Source: Torymus aiolomorphi
Lineage: Eukaryota > Arthropoda > Insecta > Hymenoptera > Torymidae
Reading direction: 5' to 3'
Assembly: GCA_036365515.1 (NCBI GenBank)
Contig: CM070873.1
Coordinates: 76,224,529-76,288,528, forward strand
Length of the DNA stretch: 64,000 nucleotides
Positions 47,701-57,990 of this stretch are shown piece after piece; positions within the stretch are counted from its first letter, which is position 1; every line of letters starts with the position of its first letter. The position numbers were made by a program, and so were the translations under genes. Under the pieces are notes generated by a model, which saw only the letters and a program-made list of their open reading frames with translations, was not told where the DNA came from and made no database searches.

Positions 47701-47778
47701 ATGGGTTAGTATATCTATATATATGAGGAACAGTGCTTATTCCCGCTGTTCCTCGTACATATAGATATACTAACCCAT
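47701..47778. ncRNA. Long perfect hairpin, possible miRNA precursor or tiny MITE
   Basis: A 33-base arm starting ATGGGTTAGTATATC pairs with the arm ending GATATACTAACCCAT around a 12-base loop, with two mismatched or wobble positions. The flanks (GGAAATA / TATTTC) extend pairing. The type is unsure; size suits a miRNA precursor. Confidence 0.35.
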
Positions 47779-47787
47779 GTTATTTCT

Positions 47788-48006
47788 GTTCGTTTCACAA
47801 GTGAACAGACCATTCCGGTCGTTTCTCCTGTCTAATTAACAAAATAAATTAGTTAAAATAGACAATTTGATTTAAATAGAATGAAGAAAAGTAAAATTTT
47901 TTTATTTTATTTTATTATATTTTAACACAATTTGTCTATTTCAACTCTTTTTTTTATAACTAGACAGCAGAATCGACGAAATAGTCGGTTCACTAGCGAA
48001 ACGACC
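47788..48006. mobile_element. Foldback MITE inside Spy-like unit
   Basis: Ends GTTCGTTTCACAAGTGAAC and GTTCACTAGCGAAACGACC are inverted. The inner arms share AATAGACAAATTG-type words around an AT-rich core. Confidence 0.65.
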
Positions 48007-48265
48007 AATAAAAAAAACGCACCCCACATGTTGATATTCAATTACTGAACTATTTCAATCATTTGTTACTTTAAAGCATATTTTTATCATTATAATTATG
48101 CAGATCGGTAGTTGAAGTACAGATGAATATGTACTCCATGCGGCACTTGACTATCTGCATATCAACTCATAATAATTAATATTGATGCATAGTTACAAAT
48201 ACATACATATGTTCATATGTTTCACGAATAATTCTGTAATATGCAGTTTCCCTGCGCCTGAAAAA

Positions 48266-49025
48266 GGCTATATCAGGCCCTCTGTAGCTACCGGAGAATA
48301 CTGAATTCTAAAAAATTTTTTTCATTAAAAAAATTTTTAGAATATTTTTGTATGTCCTAACACGTATTGAGCGACCTTCTTTGAGGTTATGTTCCAAAAA
48401 CATGGTAAAAAACGCGAAAAAAATGTTTATAATTTAATTTTATAGCATTATTTGATGCAAAAATGGTAGTTCTGACAGTGGAATTTTAAGATATAGAAAG
48501 AAATTGAAAAAAAATTGTCCATAAACACTTATTTAGCTATTGGTTTTGAGGTTATATGCCAAAAACATGGGAAAAATGCTTAAAGAAACGGTTTTTTCGA
48601 ATTTTATATATGTTCCGGCTCGAAAACGCAAATTCGGACACCGCCATTTGAAAGAACGGGAAAAAATACACAAAAAATCATTATTTACAAGTTAGCCAAA
48701 AATTACCTACATAATCTAAAAAATCATTGAAAAATTAAAAATTTTTTTCTCAGCTCAATTTTTTTTTTAAAAATCTGAAAAAAATCAGGCTGTTTTCTTA
48801 CTCAAAAACACATGTCTGTGAATTTTTTCAGATTTTTTTAAAGAAAGGGTCGAGCGAAAAAACATTTTTTTGAAAAAACACGTTTTTTAGGTTAGGAGAT
48901 TCAAATCATCACCTAGGGAGCTGAAAATTTGGCTAGAGAGGTTTTTAATAATGTACTTTCGAATGGTCAATCCCAAAAAATAATCCAGGTGAGTGCAATT
49001 TTCACCATCTTATCCCGCTATAGCC
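48266..49025 (-). repeat. Right inverted block of Spy-like unit
   Basis: Inverted copy of 42892-43635, itself bounded by GGCTATATCAGG and GCTATAGCC with AAA and TTT outside. Confidence 0.85.
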
Positions 49026-49642
49026 TTTTTAGTCAGACAAGGAACATAACGGAAATATTACACTAATATTTCATGCAATATTTCTTTGTAACATTACGGC
49101 AATATATCGGCCTATCATTTCTCGGAATATTGCTGGAATATTTCAAAAATGTTTCATGAAATATTGAAAAACATTCTTCAATCTAACAGGGCATATTATA
49201 AATATTACTGAAATATTTCATGAAATGTTCATTTGTAAGATTTCAGCAACATATCACTTTATCATTACTCGAAATATTTAAGAAATATTTCAAAAACGTT
49301 TCTAGAAATATTGATGAATACTTTATCAATCTGACAGGGAATATTAAGTCATTATTACAGAAATATTTCATGAAATGTTTCTCCGTAATATTTCTGTAAC
49401 TAATCATCGAATAATTTCTTGCAATATTTCCGGAATATTTCTGAAATATTTCCTCACATATTAGAAAATAACTTTTCCCACACAGCATGAAATATTCCAC
49501 AGAAATACTGCATGAATTATTTCAGGGAATATTTCATGAAAAGTTTTTATAATATAAAAGAAATATAACATGATATATTCAACAATTTTGTGTTTTAATA
49601 TTACATGAAATCTTTAGACAATATTCCAATAATAATTCCTGT
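49026..49642. repeat. ATATTTC repeat, three units plus leader
   Basis: Units near 49026-49175, 49176-49325 and 49326-49475 share TCAATCTGACAGGG and CGGAATATTTC words. A new copy starts CCCACACAGCATG at 49476. It ends at AATAATTCCTGT (49631-49642), half of a direct repeat around the next insert. Confidence 0.8.
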
Positions 49643-49647
49643 GTAGG

Positions 49648-49860
49648 ATTTTGTGTGCTCGTAGTATTAGTTTTATAGATTGAATTTATTGATCATCAAC
49701 GAGCAAAATCTCTTACAGTTAGTCGTATTGCCTTTCCTTTATCGAAATAGTGTGCAACATTATAGTCAGCCTACACTAGTTGATATAAAATTTCGGCAAC
49801 CGGCGCACACGTAAGAGATATATAGGAACTAATTTAATAAAATACAAATTTAGAATTTAG
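49648..49860 (-). repeat. Inverted arm of the hammerhead element
   Basis: Inverted copy of about 50020-50231, from ATTTTGTGTGCTCGTAG to GAATTTAGTGGGAAC. Fold-back 5' extensions are common in Penelope-like insertions. Confidence 0.85.
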
Positions 49861-49938
49861 TGGGAACACTTGTTGGTTTCCACAAACAAAATTGTCTTCT
49901 CAATGCCTTAAATAAAGCCAAGTAACATCGATTTTTTT

Positions 49939-50004
49939 GTGTCGAAGATATGTCTACCTGGATCTTCCTGACGAGTCCATCGGGTACGACTAAGGCCGAA
50001 ACAC
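49939..50004 (+). ncRNA. Type III hammerhead ribozyme, copy 1
   Basis: Stem III: GTGT (49939-49942) with ACAC (50001-50004). The cleavage trinucleotide is GTC, with the cut after C 49943. Stem I: GAAGAT (49944-49949) with ATCTTC (49962-49967), loop of 12. Core CTGACGA at 49968-49974. Stem II: GTCC (49975-49978) with GGCC (49994-49997), giving one T-C mismatch. The core GAAA starts at 49998. All invariant core bases are present. Entry through stem III makes it type III. The short stem III suggests cleavage works best as a dimer. Confidence 0.85.
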
Positions 50005-50019
50005 CTTCCAGTTCCCACT

Positions 50020-50358
50020 TCATTCTAAATTTGTATTTTATTAAATTATTTCCAATATATCTCTTATGAGTGCCGCCGGTTGCCGAAATTTTCTATCAAA
50101 TAGTGTAGGCTAACTATAATGTAGCACACTATTTCGATAAAGGAAAGGTAATACAACTGACTGTAAGAGATTTTGCTCGTTGATGATCAATAAATTCAAT
50201 CTATAAAACTAATACTACGAGCACACAAAATCTTATTCATAACTTAACGGCATTTGATCACTGATATGCCAAAACCTTATTTATACATAACTTTCACACT
50301 TTGTCAACTAAGTGGCTACCACTTCTTGGCTTTCACAAACAAAATTGTCTTCTCACTG
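50020..50358 (+). repeat. Monomer remainder of hammerhead element
   Basis: Runs from CAGTTCCCACTTCATTC to the BEL 3 insertion. About 50300-50353 repeats the start of the monomer (CACAAACAAAATTGTCTTC), showing the head-to-tail join. Confidence 0.75.
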
Positions 50359-50837
50359 TGTTGAGGATTCATCTCCAAAGGCGAGCTTGCTCGAGCTCGA
50401 ACCAAGTCGAGCACGCTCGAGCTCGACCGCAAGCGAGCACGCGCGAGCTCGACCAAGGCGAGCACGCTCGAGCTCGACCGCAAGCGAGCCCGCCCGAGCT
50501 CGACCGAAGGCGAGTACGCTCGTGCTCAATGTTAAACAAGGCGAGCATGCTCGAGCACGATATTCAATAGGCGAGCCCGCTAGGGAGTGCCCCACTACTT
50601 CTCTCTCCGCGCGGCCCTTTTACCACCCCTCTCTCTACCAGGCACGCCGGCAGCACTTCGCAACGCCGGCCGGCAGTAGCAGTTCTAGCGCGACGGCTAG
50701 AGAGAGAGCATCAACACACTGTACGCCCAGAAGCACGACGGACACGCTTGAATAAAACGACATTTAATCTCCACACGGAAGTTGTTTATTGGCGAACCAG
50801 CCCACTCCCCGGTCCTTCATTAATACCTCACGAAATA
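50359..50837 (+). repeat. 5' LTR of BEL copy 3
   Basis: Contains seven head-to-tail units of about 25 bp of the CGAGCACGCTCGAGCTCGAC type. The 3' LTR has five, which explains most of the length difference. AATAAAACGACATTT lies near the end. Confidence 0.92.
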
Positions 50838-50839
50838 TT

Positions 50840-50856
50840 TGGTCCTTTGAGCCGGA
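50840..50856 (+). other. Primer-binding site of BEL copy 3
   Basis: TGGTCCTTTGAGCCGGA two bases after the LTR. TGG pairs with a tRNA CCA end. Confidence 0.75.
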
Positions 50857-52194
50857 TCGTCGGAGCATCGCCATGGCCACAACGAGGAGAACCCTTTCTA
50901 CTATGTCCTATGTTTACTCTCGAGTAGCGTAGGACTAGTATTCTCTTCTGCAGGTACGCATCAAAGTATTCGTGGTCGTGAGTGCCGATACAGTCGCATG
51001 CTCACGCATGCCGACTGTGCGCGTACGTTGCTGTCTCTCTCTCGTTTGTTTCGCCGTCGCGCGCACTCGGAAGCCAATCTCTAAAGCTTCCTAGGGGAAA
51101 TAGCACATTCAATTGCTATTCTCCCCATTTCTGAAAGCGCCTTGGAGTGGGCGTTGTTATCGACTCCAAGACGTCGCCAAGAGCATGCGCCGTAAAGCCA
51201 GCTCTAGAATCACCGCGTTCGTACGGTGATCGGCAGCCATCTTGTCGTACTCAAAGCAACAAGTGACAACTTTCTCATCAGAGCCACGATTAAGCCAGCT
51301 CTAGAATCATCGCGATCGTACGATGATCATTTAATCGTTGCCGGCTATTGCAACGATTCGAAAAGGGGTTCACGCCTCTCAATTCACGGACCACCCGCGT
51401 GGAGCGTACACGCTACGGGGTCCACATCAGTCAAGACAAGGAGTACCCGCGTGCGGTGTACACGCTACGGGGCTCACACCGGTCAAGACACGGAGTACCC
51501 GCGTGGAGCTTGCGCTGCGGGGTCTACACCAGTCCATCCAATGACTACCACAGGAAGCGAACTGATACATCGACCGTCCTAATACTTGGACACACGTATC
51601 GTTCCAATTTGTTTTTATTAAAACTTGCAACTATCGTCTAGTCAAACTAGTGCATCTTCTCTTTTAATGAAAATTTATTGAATTCAGTCAATGTTAATTT
51701 AATTAAAATTAAATTTGAGATTAGTACAAATTCACTGATTTGAGTTTGTTATAAATTTAATTGCAATATTTAGCAAATCTTGAGAAAATTGAATGCAATT
51801 TTCGCCTTAGCAAATACTTATATTATTGGACCTTTCAGTTTATTGCTGCCTCCTGATACAACATCTCGATCTCAACTTCGACTGCTGATCTACACCACGG
51901 TTTCACTCCTGCACGGGTTGCTGAATTCAAAGCTGCAGTTTCATCTTTTTAAGTAGTCAACATTGTGGATCATCAGCTGATTCATCGAGGGAACGTCATC
52001 AGACGCTATCAACGTTGCATCTACAAGCGCATCGTCCCGTTCATACTCGCATAAGTATTATAACTTAGGTTAAGACTTAATTGTAACCATTTTCACTTAT
52101 GGTTATTCTACTTTCGAGTGGGTAAACATAGTTCAAGCAATACTTAGGTTAAATAATCAAATTTGCTACTAGTCTAAATTAACTTGATCTCAAA
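50857..52194 (+). other. BEL copy 3 leader with local tandem repeats
   Basis: About 51398-51545 has three units of about 52 bp containing ACACGCTACGGGG and GGAGTACCCGCGTG. CCAGCTCTAGAATCA recurs at about 51199 and 51297. No gene; the short frames here are products of the repeats. Confidence 0.7.
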
Positions 52195-53100
52195 ATGGAG
52201 GCGTTTCATGCTAAGCAGACGGCACTCCAAGTAAAAATTGCAAATTCCTTTAAAAATTTCAAATCTAAGGGTAAAGATAACATGACTGAAGGTTATGCGG
52301 AATCGCGTGTAGCCGGACTGGAAACAAATTATGCGACTTTTCGTTCAAATCACGAGAAACTCATGCAGATTGAGGATCTGGATACAACCCATACCTATTT
52401 TACATCTAAACTCTCTGATCTGGTTGAGGATAGCTTTTACGACCGAAGAGGTGATTTTCTGGATTTTTTAAAAGCCTGTAGAACGAGACATGCCAATCAA
52501 GGCCCTTCTACGTCTATTGCCGCCCCAGTCCAGCGCCGCCAAGCCTCCCTCAAGCCACTAAGGTTGCCTTTCAATCGCTACCTAAGATAGATCTACCCAA
52601 ATTTTCTGGCAAATTCTCGGATTGGGAAAATTTTAGGGATGTCTTTCGTTCAGTCATTCATCGACGCGAAGATTTAACACCTGTCTTAAAACTGCATTAT
52701 CTTCGCACTCATCTTACATGTGACGCACTTGAGAAAATTAAATCTCTGCCCATTGCGGGTGATAATTATGAACGAGCCTGGACAGCTTTAATCGAATATT
52801 ACGAAAATCAACGTCGTATTGTTGGCTCTCACATTTCAGAAATCTTCTCAGTCAAACGCATGAAGACAGACTCTTCTTCGGAAATTAAACATATTTACAG
52901 GGAACTTTACAACACTGTAGCTAGTCTAACATCCCTTAATAGAGCGGATTCTTTAGGTAGTGATCTGATGGTACATTTCTCGCTTAAGCAGCTTGATTTG
53001 AATACTCGTAAAGAATGGGAAGACATCTTGGTGATAGTGTTGATCCACCCACATTGGAACAACTTCAAGCCTTTCTTCGAAGTCAAACCTTCACTCTAGA
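52195..53100 (+). pseudogene. BEL copy 3 gag (DUF1759)
   Basis: The ATG at 52195 opens MEAFHAKQTALQVKIANSF, the usual N-terminal helical region. A frame change near 52575 leads to LPKIDLPKFSGKFSDWENF, the DUF1759 core, then LHYLRTHLTCDALEKI and SDLMVHFSLKQLDLNTR. A second change near 53030 leads into the C-terminal part with TLEQLQAFLRSQ. Otherwise it is well conserved. It forms the particle core. Confidence 0.9.
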
Positions 53101-54673
53101 GGCCATAGAAGCTGGCACTAGATCGTCTTCAACAAATAATTCAAAAGCTCCATCCACAAATTCAAAATCTCGTAAATCAGAGCATGACAATGCTCAGGCG
53201 GTTTATTCGCTTCAAACCTCATCTTCGAACCCAACAAAAAAGAAATTTTCGATTTATAATCAACATCATTTTACAAATTGATGTGAACGATTTCTCAATA
53301 AAACGATTCCTGAGCGAAAGGAATTGATCAGATCTTCTAATCTTTGTTACAATTATTTAGGGAAGCACAACGTCAGAAGTTGTACTTCCACGTACCGATG
53401 CATCCTTTGTAAATCTAAGCATCCCACTTTGGTGCACACTGACAGCAGTCAAGTAATCAGTTCGCCGCAGACTGATCAGATTGACTCAGTGTCCGGCACC
53501 ACTAATCCAAACTGTAGCAACGTTGTCGTTTCCAATGACTTTCAACTTCCCTCACAACCAGTCTCCCTTAATAGTGGAGTAAGTACTAAAAGTACTGGAG
53601 TACTTTTGGCTACCGCTAGGGTTAACGCCCTTGGTCCTAACGGAACCAAAATTCAAGTTCGTGCGCTCATCGACCCCGGATCTCAAATCTCACTTGTTAC
53701 ACAAGCTTTGTGTAACTTGCTCTCATTAGATTGTAGAACCAGTCATACGCACATTCAAGGTATAGGCGAAAAGACATCTGCTGTTTCTTCTAAGGTAGCT
53801 TGTCTTTCTATACAACCTCATTTTGTTTCAAATTTCTCTCTAAAGGTTGACTCTATAGTTTTGCTAAAACTCTCATCCTATAAGCCCCCCGTCGTAGGTG
53901 GTAATTCTAATTTCGAATACTTAAGATGGCTGCAACTAGCAGACCCCATGTATCTCGAAACTTCATGTATCGATATTCTACTCGGTGCAAGCGCTTATGC
54001 GCAAATCATTGAAAATCAAATTTTTAAGGGCCAAAGTCTTCAGCCGATAGCACTTAGTTCTAAACTCAGATGGCTCTTGACAGGAAATCTCTCTTCTTTA
54101 CCTTCAAAAATAGGGCTAGAATCAATATCTCTTCACTGTTCGGACAGCTGCGAGTATGAAGCCAAACATTTGGAGCTCGTACAAGATTTTTGGAGGGCGG
54201 AGGAGATAGTCACTGACAAAAAATCTTACTCGCCTGACGAACAAGCATGCGAGGATTTTTATCGAAAAACAACTCGTCAAAATGAAACAGGGCAATATAT
54301 AGTATGTCTACCCTGGAAAAGTCGAGATCAGTTGATGTCAGCTCATCTCGAGAGCTCTCATTCTGCCGCATTACGCGCACTAAATAGTCTCGAAGCAAAC
54401 TTCGCTAAGGACGAAAAATTGAAATTAGCCTATACAGAATTCATGAGAGAGTACATTGACCTAGGTCATATGTCACTCGCAAATTTCGATTCGTTGTCTA
54501 ACAAAAGTCAAGCCTTCTTACCTCACCATGGTGTGTGGAAAGAAACAAGTACTACCAAGTTACGTACTGTATTTAATGGCTCAAGTAAAACTAAAGCACG
54601 AGTCTCGGTCAACGACCTGCTACATGTTGGGCCTAATCTTCTTCAGAATCCCATCGCTTTGATATGTGCTTGA
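53015..54673 (+). pseudogene. BEL copy 3 knuckle, protease and RT start
   Basis: The frame runs from the gag end through a stop at 53279 and is then open to 54673. It shows RSSNLCYNYLGKHNVRSC and CILCKSKHPTLVH (zinc knuckles), the protease loop RALIDPGSQISL (normally DTGS, here Pro for Thr), LGASAYAQII, EEQACEDFY-like DEQACEDFYRKTTRQNE and FLPHHGVWKE with KLRTVFNGSS of the RT entry. It stops at 54671 after LICA. Confidence 0.9.
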
Positions 54674-54703
54674 CGTAGGTACAAGATCGCCCTTTCAGCT
54701 GAC

Positions 54704-55684
54704 GTGGAGAAAATGTTCAGACAAATTGGTGTCGAACCAGTTGATCAACCCTATCAGTTGATCTTATGGCGTTTCAATAAGGATGAACCTGTTCAAACTT
54801 ATCGCCTGACTACGGTGACGTATGGATTGGCATGCTCGCCATTTCTAGCCATACGAACTCTCTTGAAATTAGCCGAAGACTATGGCAAAACTTTTCCAAT
54901 CGCTGCTGAAGCTGTTCGATCAGAGATGTACTCGGATAATGTGCTTACTGGTGCACACTCACTTGATGAAGCATTGAAAAAACAAGATGAGTTAATTCAA
55001 CTCTTTAAACGAGGTCATCTCAATCTTCGAAAATGGACATCAAATAATACTGAAGTCCTCTCTTATCTACCCTCGAATATGTTAGCTACGGATTCCATTA
55101 CATTATTTGCCTCAGAAACATCCGTGCCAATTTTGGGTATAGATTGGCAACCTAACACGGACGATTTCAGTTTTCACATTGAGGATACCCCGTTCGAACT
55201 ACCCTTTACCAAACGTTCAGTTCTCTCAAGAATTGCTCGTATCTTCGATCCTGTGGGATGGTTAGCTCCCGTTGTGATCACTGCAATAATTATTATGCAG
55301 TCTCTATGGATTCTTAAGGTTGGTTGGGATGAGGAGCTCCCTCATGAAATCTCTATTCGTTGGCAAAATTGTTTGAATGATCTTCCCTCTATTTCTGAGA
55401 ACAAAATCCCTCGCTGGAATGGATACACTCACCAATGTGAACTAATTGAAGTTCACGGATTTGCAGATGCTTCCAAGTTTGCATATGGTGCAGTAATCTA
55501 TCTGCGCTTAATTCAAGGCCAAAGGGTTCTAGTCACACTTCAAGTGGCCAAAACGCGAGTTGCCCCTCTGAAGACGCTAAGCATACCTCGCTTAGAGCTT
55601 TCCGCTGCGTTGCTACTCGTTCGACTGACTCACTCTTTTATCGAATCTTTCCAAATAAAGGTTGAAAGTGCACCTTTGGTCTGA
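54704..55684 (+). pseudogene. BEL copy 3 reverse transcriptase and RNase H
   Basis: Reads ADVEKMFRQIGVEP (motif A), LTTVTYGLACSPFLAIR and then MYSDNVLTG, where the polymerase signature normally reads YVDD. The first catalytic Asp is retained and the second is Asn. LGIDWQP, IFDPVGWLAPV and HGFADASKFAYGAV with KTRVAPLKTLSIPRLEL of RNase H follow. A frame change near 55665 leads to the next block. Confidence 0.9.
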
Positions 55685-57533
55685 TTCAGCGGATGTGCTT
55701 TTTTGGCTGAAAGACCACCCTTCAAGATGGGGTGTTTTAGTCGCTAATAGGTGTTCAGAGATTCACACTCTGCTACCTGACGCATATTGGCATCATGTGC
55801 GATCAGCTGATAACCCCGCCGACGTTATATCTCGAGGTATTGAGCCCTCCAAATTAGTCTCGCATAATCTCTGGTGGAAAGGTCCCGTTTGGCTTTCTGA
55901 TAGCGTTGAACCATGGACAAGGTCTCATGACGAGCCCAACTTTACCGTTAATAGTCTTAATCTTCAACCTAGTTACACTCTAGTCGCTAATAAGAGCACC
56001 CCAAATTCTGTTGAGAATACTCCAGAAGTTTGGAGTCTGATTAATAAGTACTCTTCATTAGATAAATTGTTATGAATGGCTTCGTATTGTTTTCGATTCA
56101 TTAGTAGAGCCTGCTCGAAAATAGAACGTACGACGTCTTCAAATTTCAGCGTTAGGCCTCTTTCTGTCTTTCAATCCCTACTATGCAATCACACTCCAAC
56201 TTCTAAGGAGGTTAATTGAGACAGCTTATTTTAAGTCTGAATTTCAACAACTATCTAGAGCAGGAAAACTTTCGTCTAAAAGCACACTTTACCACTAAAC
56301 CCCATGATACAGAATCATTTGCTCAGGGTGGGCGGCCGCCTCTCTCATTCGCTGCTCGAAGAAGACGCTAAGCATCCTTTTATTTTACCCGCTAAGTGTC
56401 ATTTCACTACGTTGATAATTCAGGATGCTCATCAGCGTACTCTTCATGGCGGTGTTCAATTGACACTTGCCACACTCAGACGTCAGTATTGGATAATTAA
56501 AGGACGATCTGAAGTCAAGAAAGTCATCGGAACTTGCTTTGCATGCTCACGCCATGCCGCTCGAGTGCCAACTCAATTAATGGATGAGTTGCCAAAGGCT
56601 CGAGTGTGACTCTCTACCCCATTCGAGTGCGCAGGCGTCGATTACGCCGGCCCCATTCAGCTTCGTCTTACTAAGACTAGGGAAAAAGGCACAGTGAAAG
56701 GTTACATAGCCATCTTCATTTGTATGGCCACCAGAGCCGTACACATCGAGGTTGTCGAGGATTACTCTAGTGAAGCGTTCATCGCTGCTTTTCATCGATT
56801 TACCGCTCATAGAGGTCGTTGCAAAAAACTGTACTCTGACTAAGGTACAAACTTCGTAGGAGCAGATGCTCAATTAAAACAGATGCTCGTAGCATCTTCT
56901 TCATTTGCATCGCAAATCGGTAGGTCACTCGCTCAAGAAGGAACTTCATGGATTTTCAATCCCTCCAGTGCGCCTCACTTTGGAGGCATTTGGGAGGCCG
57001 CAGTTAAATCCGCTAAACATCACATGCGTCGAGTCATAGGAGATCAATTTCTCACATTCTCGGAACTTGCTACACTTATGTGCCGCATTGAAGCGTGCCT
57101 TAACTCCAGACAATTAACCGCTCTTACTGATGATCCCTCTGACCTTAATTTTCTGTCACCATCACATTTTCTCATACAACGATCCTCATTTATAGTTCCT
57201 GAAGGAGATGTCACCAACGACAACGTCTCAGCAGGAAAACGCTGGCTCTTAATAAGCCAGCTGGCCCAGCACTTCTAGCAGAGATGGTCGACGGACTACC
57301 TGATGTCTTTGCAATCCCGTCAGAAGTGGAGACAACCTCATCCTTCAGTTGCAGTAGGGCACTTGGTGCTTGTTCGCAATGAGCTCACACCTCCAGCTAA
57401 ATGGCCTCTCGCCCGTGTCATCGCCATCCATCCAGGAAGTGATGGAATCACCCACGTGGTCGATCTGCGCACGGCCACCACAACGCTACGTTGCCCCATC
57501 GCCAAGGTCATACGCCTGCAACCGCAGGATTGA
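55662..57533 (+). pseudogene. BEL copy 3 RNase H end, integrase and tail
   Basis: VHLWSDSADVLFWL and SADNPADVISRG finish RNase H. A short decayed gap (56076-56303) precedes the zinc domain with HQRTLHGG and CFACSRHAA. The integrase core has AGVDYAGPI (Asp), KLYSD followed by a TAA in place of the next codon (Asp retained), and FGGIWEAAVKS (Glu). IEACLNSRQ follows, then a TAG where relatives have Trp in the HFWQRW signature, and the PAKWPLARVIAIHPG tail to 57533. Confidence 0.9.
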
Positions 57534-57567
57534 GAACCGTCCGCCAGTTTGGCGAAGGTGGGCGGAA

Positions 57568-57990
57568 TGTTGAGGATTCATCTCCAAAGGCGAGCTTGCT
57601 CGAGCTTGAACCAAGCCGAGCACGCTCGAGCTCGACCGCAAGCGAGCACGCCCGAGCTCGACCCAGGCGAGCATGCTCGTGCTCAATGTTAAACAAGGCG
57701 AGCATGCTTGAGCACGATGTTCAATAGACGAGCCCGCTAGGAAGCGCCCCACTACTTCTCTCTCCGCGTGGCCCTCTTGCCGCCCCTCTCTCTACCAGGG
57801 CCGGCAGCACTTCGCAACGCCGGCCGGCAGTAGCAGTTCTAGCGCGATGGCCAGAGAGAGAGCAGCAACGATTGTACGCTCAGAGGCACGACGGACACGC
57901 TTGAATAAAACCACATTTAATCTCCACATGGAAGTTGTTTATTGGCGAACCAGCCCACTCCCCGGTCCTTCATTAACACCTCATGAAATA
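57568..57990 (+). repeat. 3' LTR of BEL copy 3
   Basis: Directly after the purine-rich GAAGGTGGGCGGAA. Matches the 5' LTR except for two fewer 25-bp units and scattered substitutions. Confidence 0.92.

Larger units (their letters stand above)
42892..49025. mobile_element. Spy-like composite transposon, no target duplication
   Basis: Both ends read GGCTATAGC / GCTATAGCC. The flanks AGAAAATAAA and TTTTTAGTCAG together equal AGAAAATAAATTTTTAGTCAG, which exists uninterrupted at 42063-42083. The 6.1-kb unit therefore entered between AAA and TTT without duplicating or removing a base. That is the behaviour described for Spy transposons. Its ends are 744- and 760-bp inverted blocks, and the interior carries a DDE_Tnp_4-like transposase on minus and long non-coding DNA. 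Confidence 0.78.
50359..57990 (+). mobile_element. BEL/Pao retrotransposon, copy 3, nearly complete
   Basis: Both LTRs (479 and 423 bp) begin TGTTGAGGATTCATC and end GAAATA. A 5-bp duplication CACTG lies on both sides (50354-50358, 57991-57995), and the hammerhead monomer reads on across it. Primer site, gag, protease, RT, RNase H, integrase and tail are all in order. Defects are few and mostly single bases, so this is the youngest of the three BEL copies. Confidence 0.95.

Noticed and set aside
50301..50755. Arg/Ala-rich frames in the BEL copy 3 LTR
   Set aside because: Translations of the CGAGC unit array in the LTR.
51226..51641. Overlapping frames of 67-118 residues in the BEL leader
   Set aside because: Produced by the 52-bp tandem repeat and lacking a recognisable domain.
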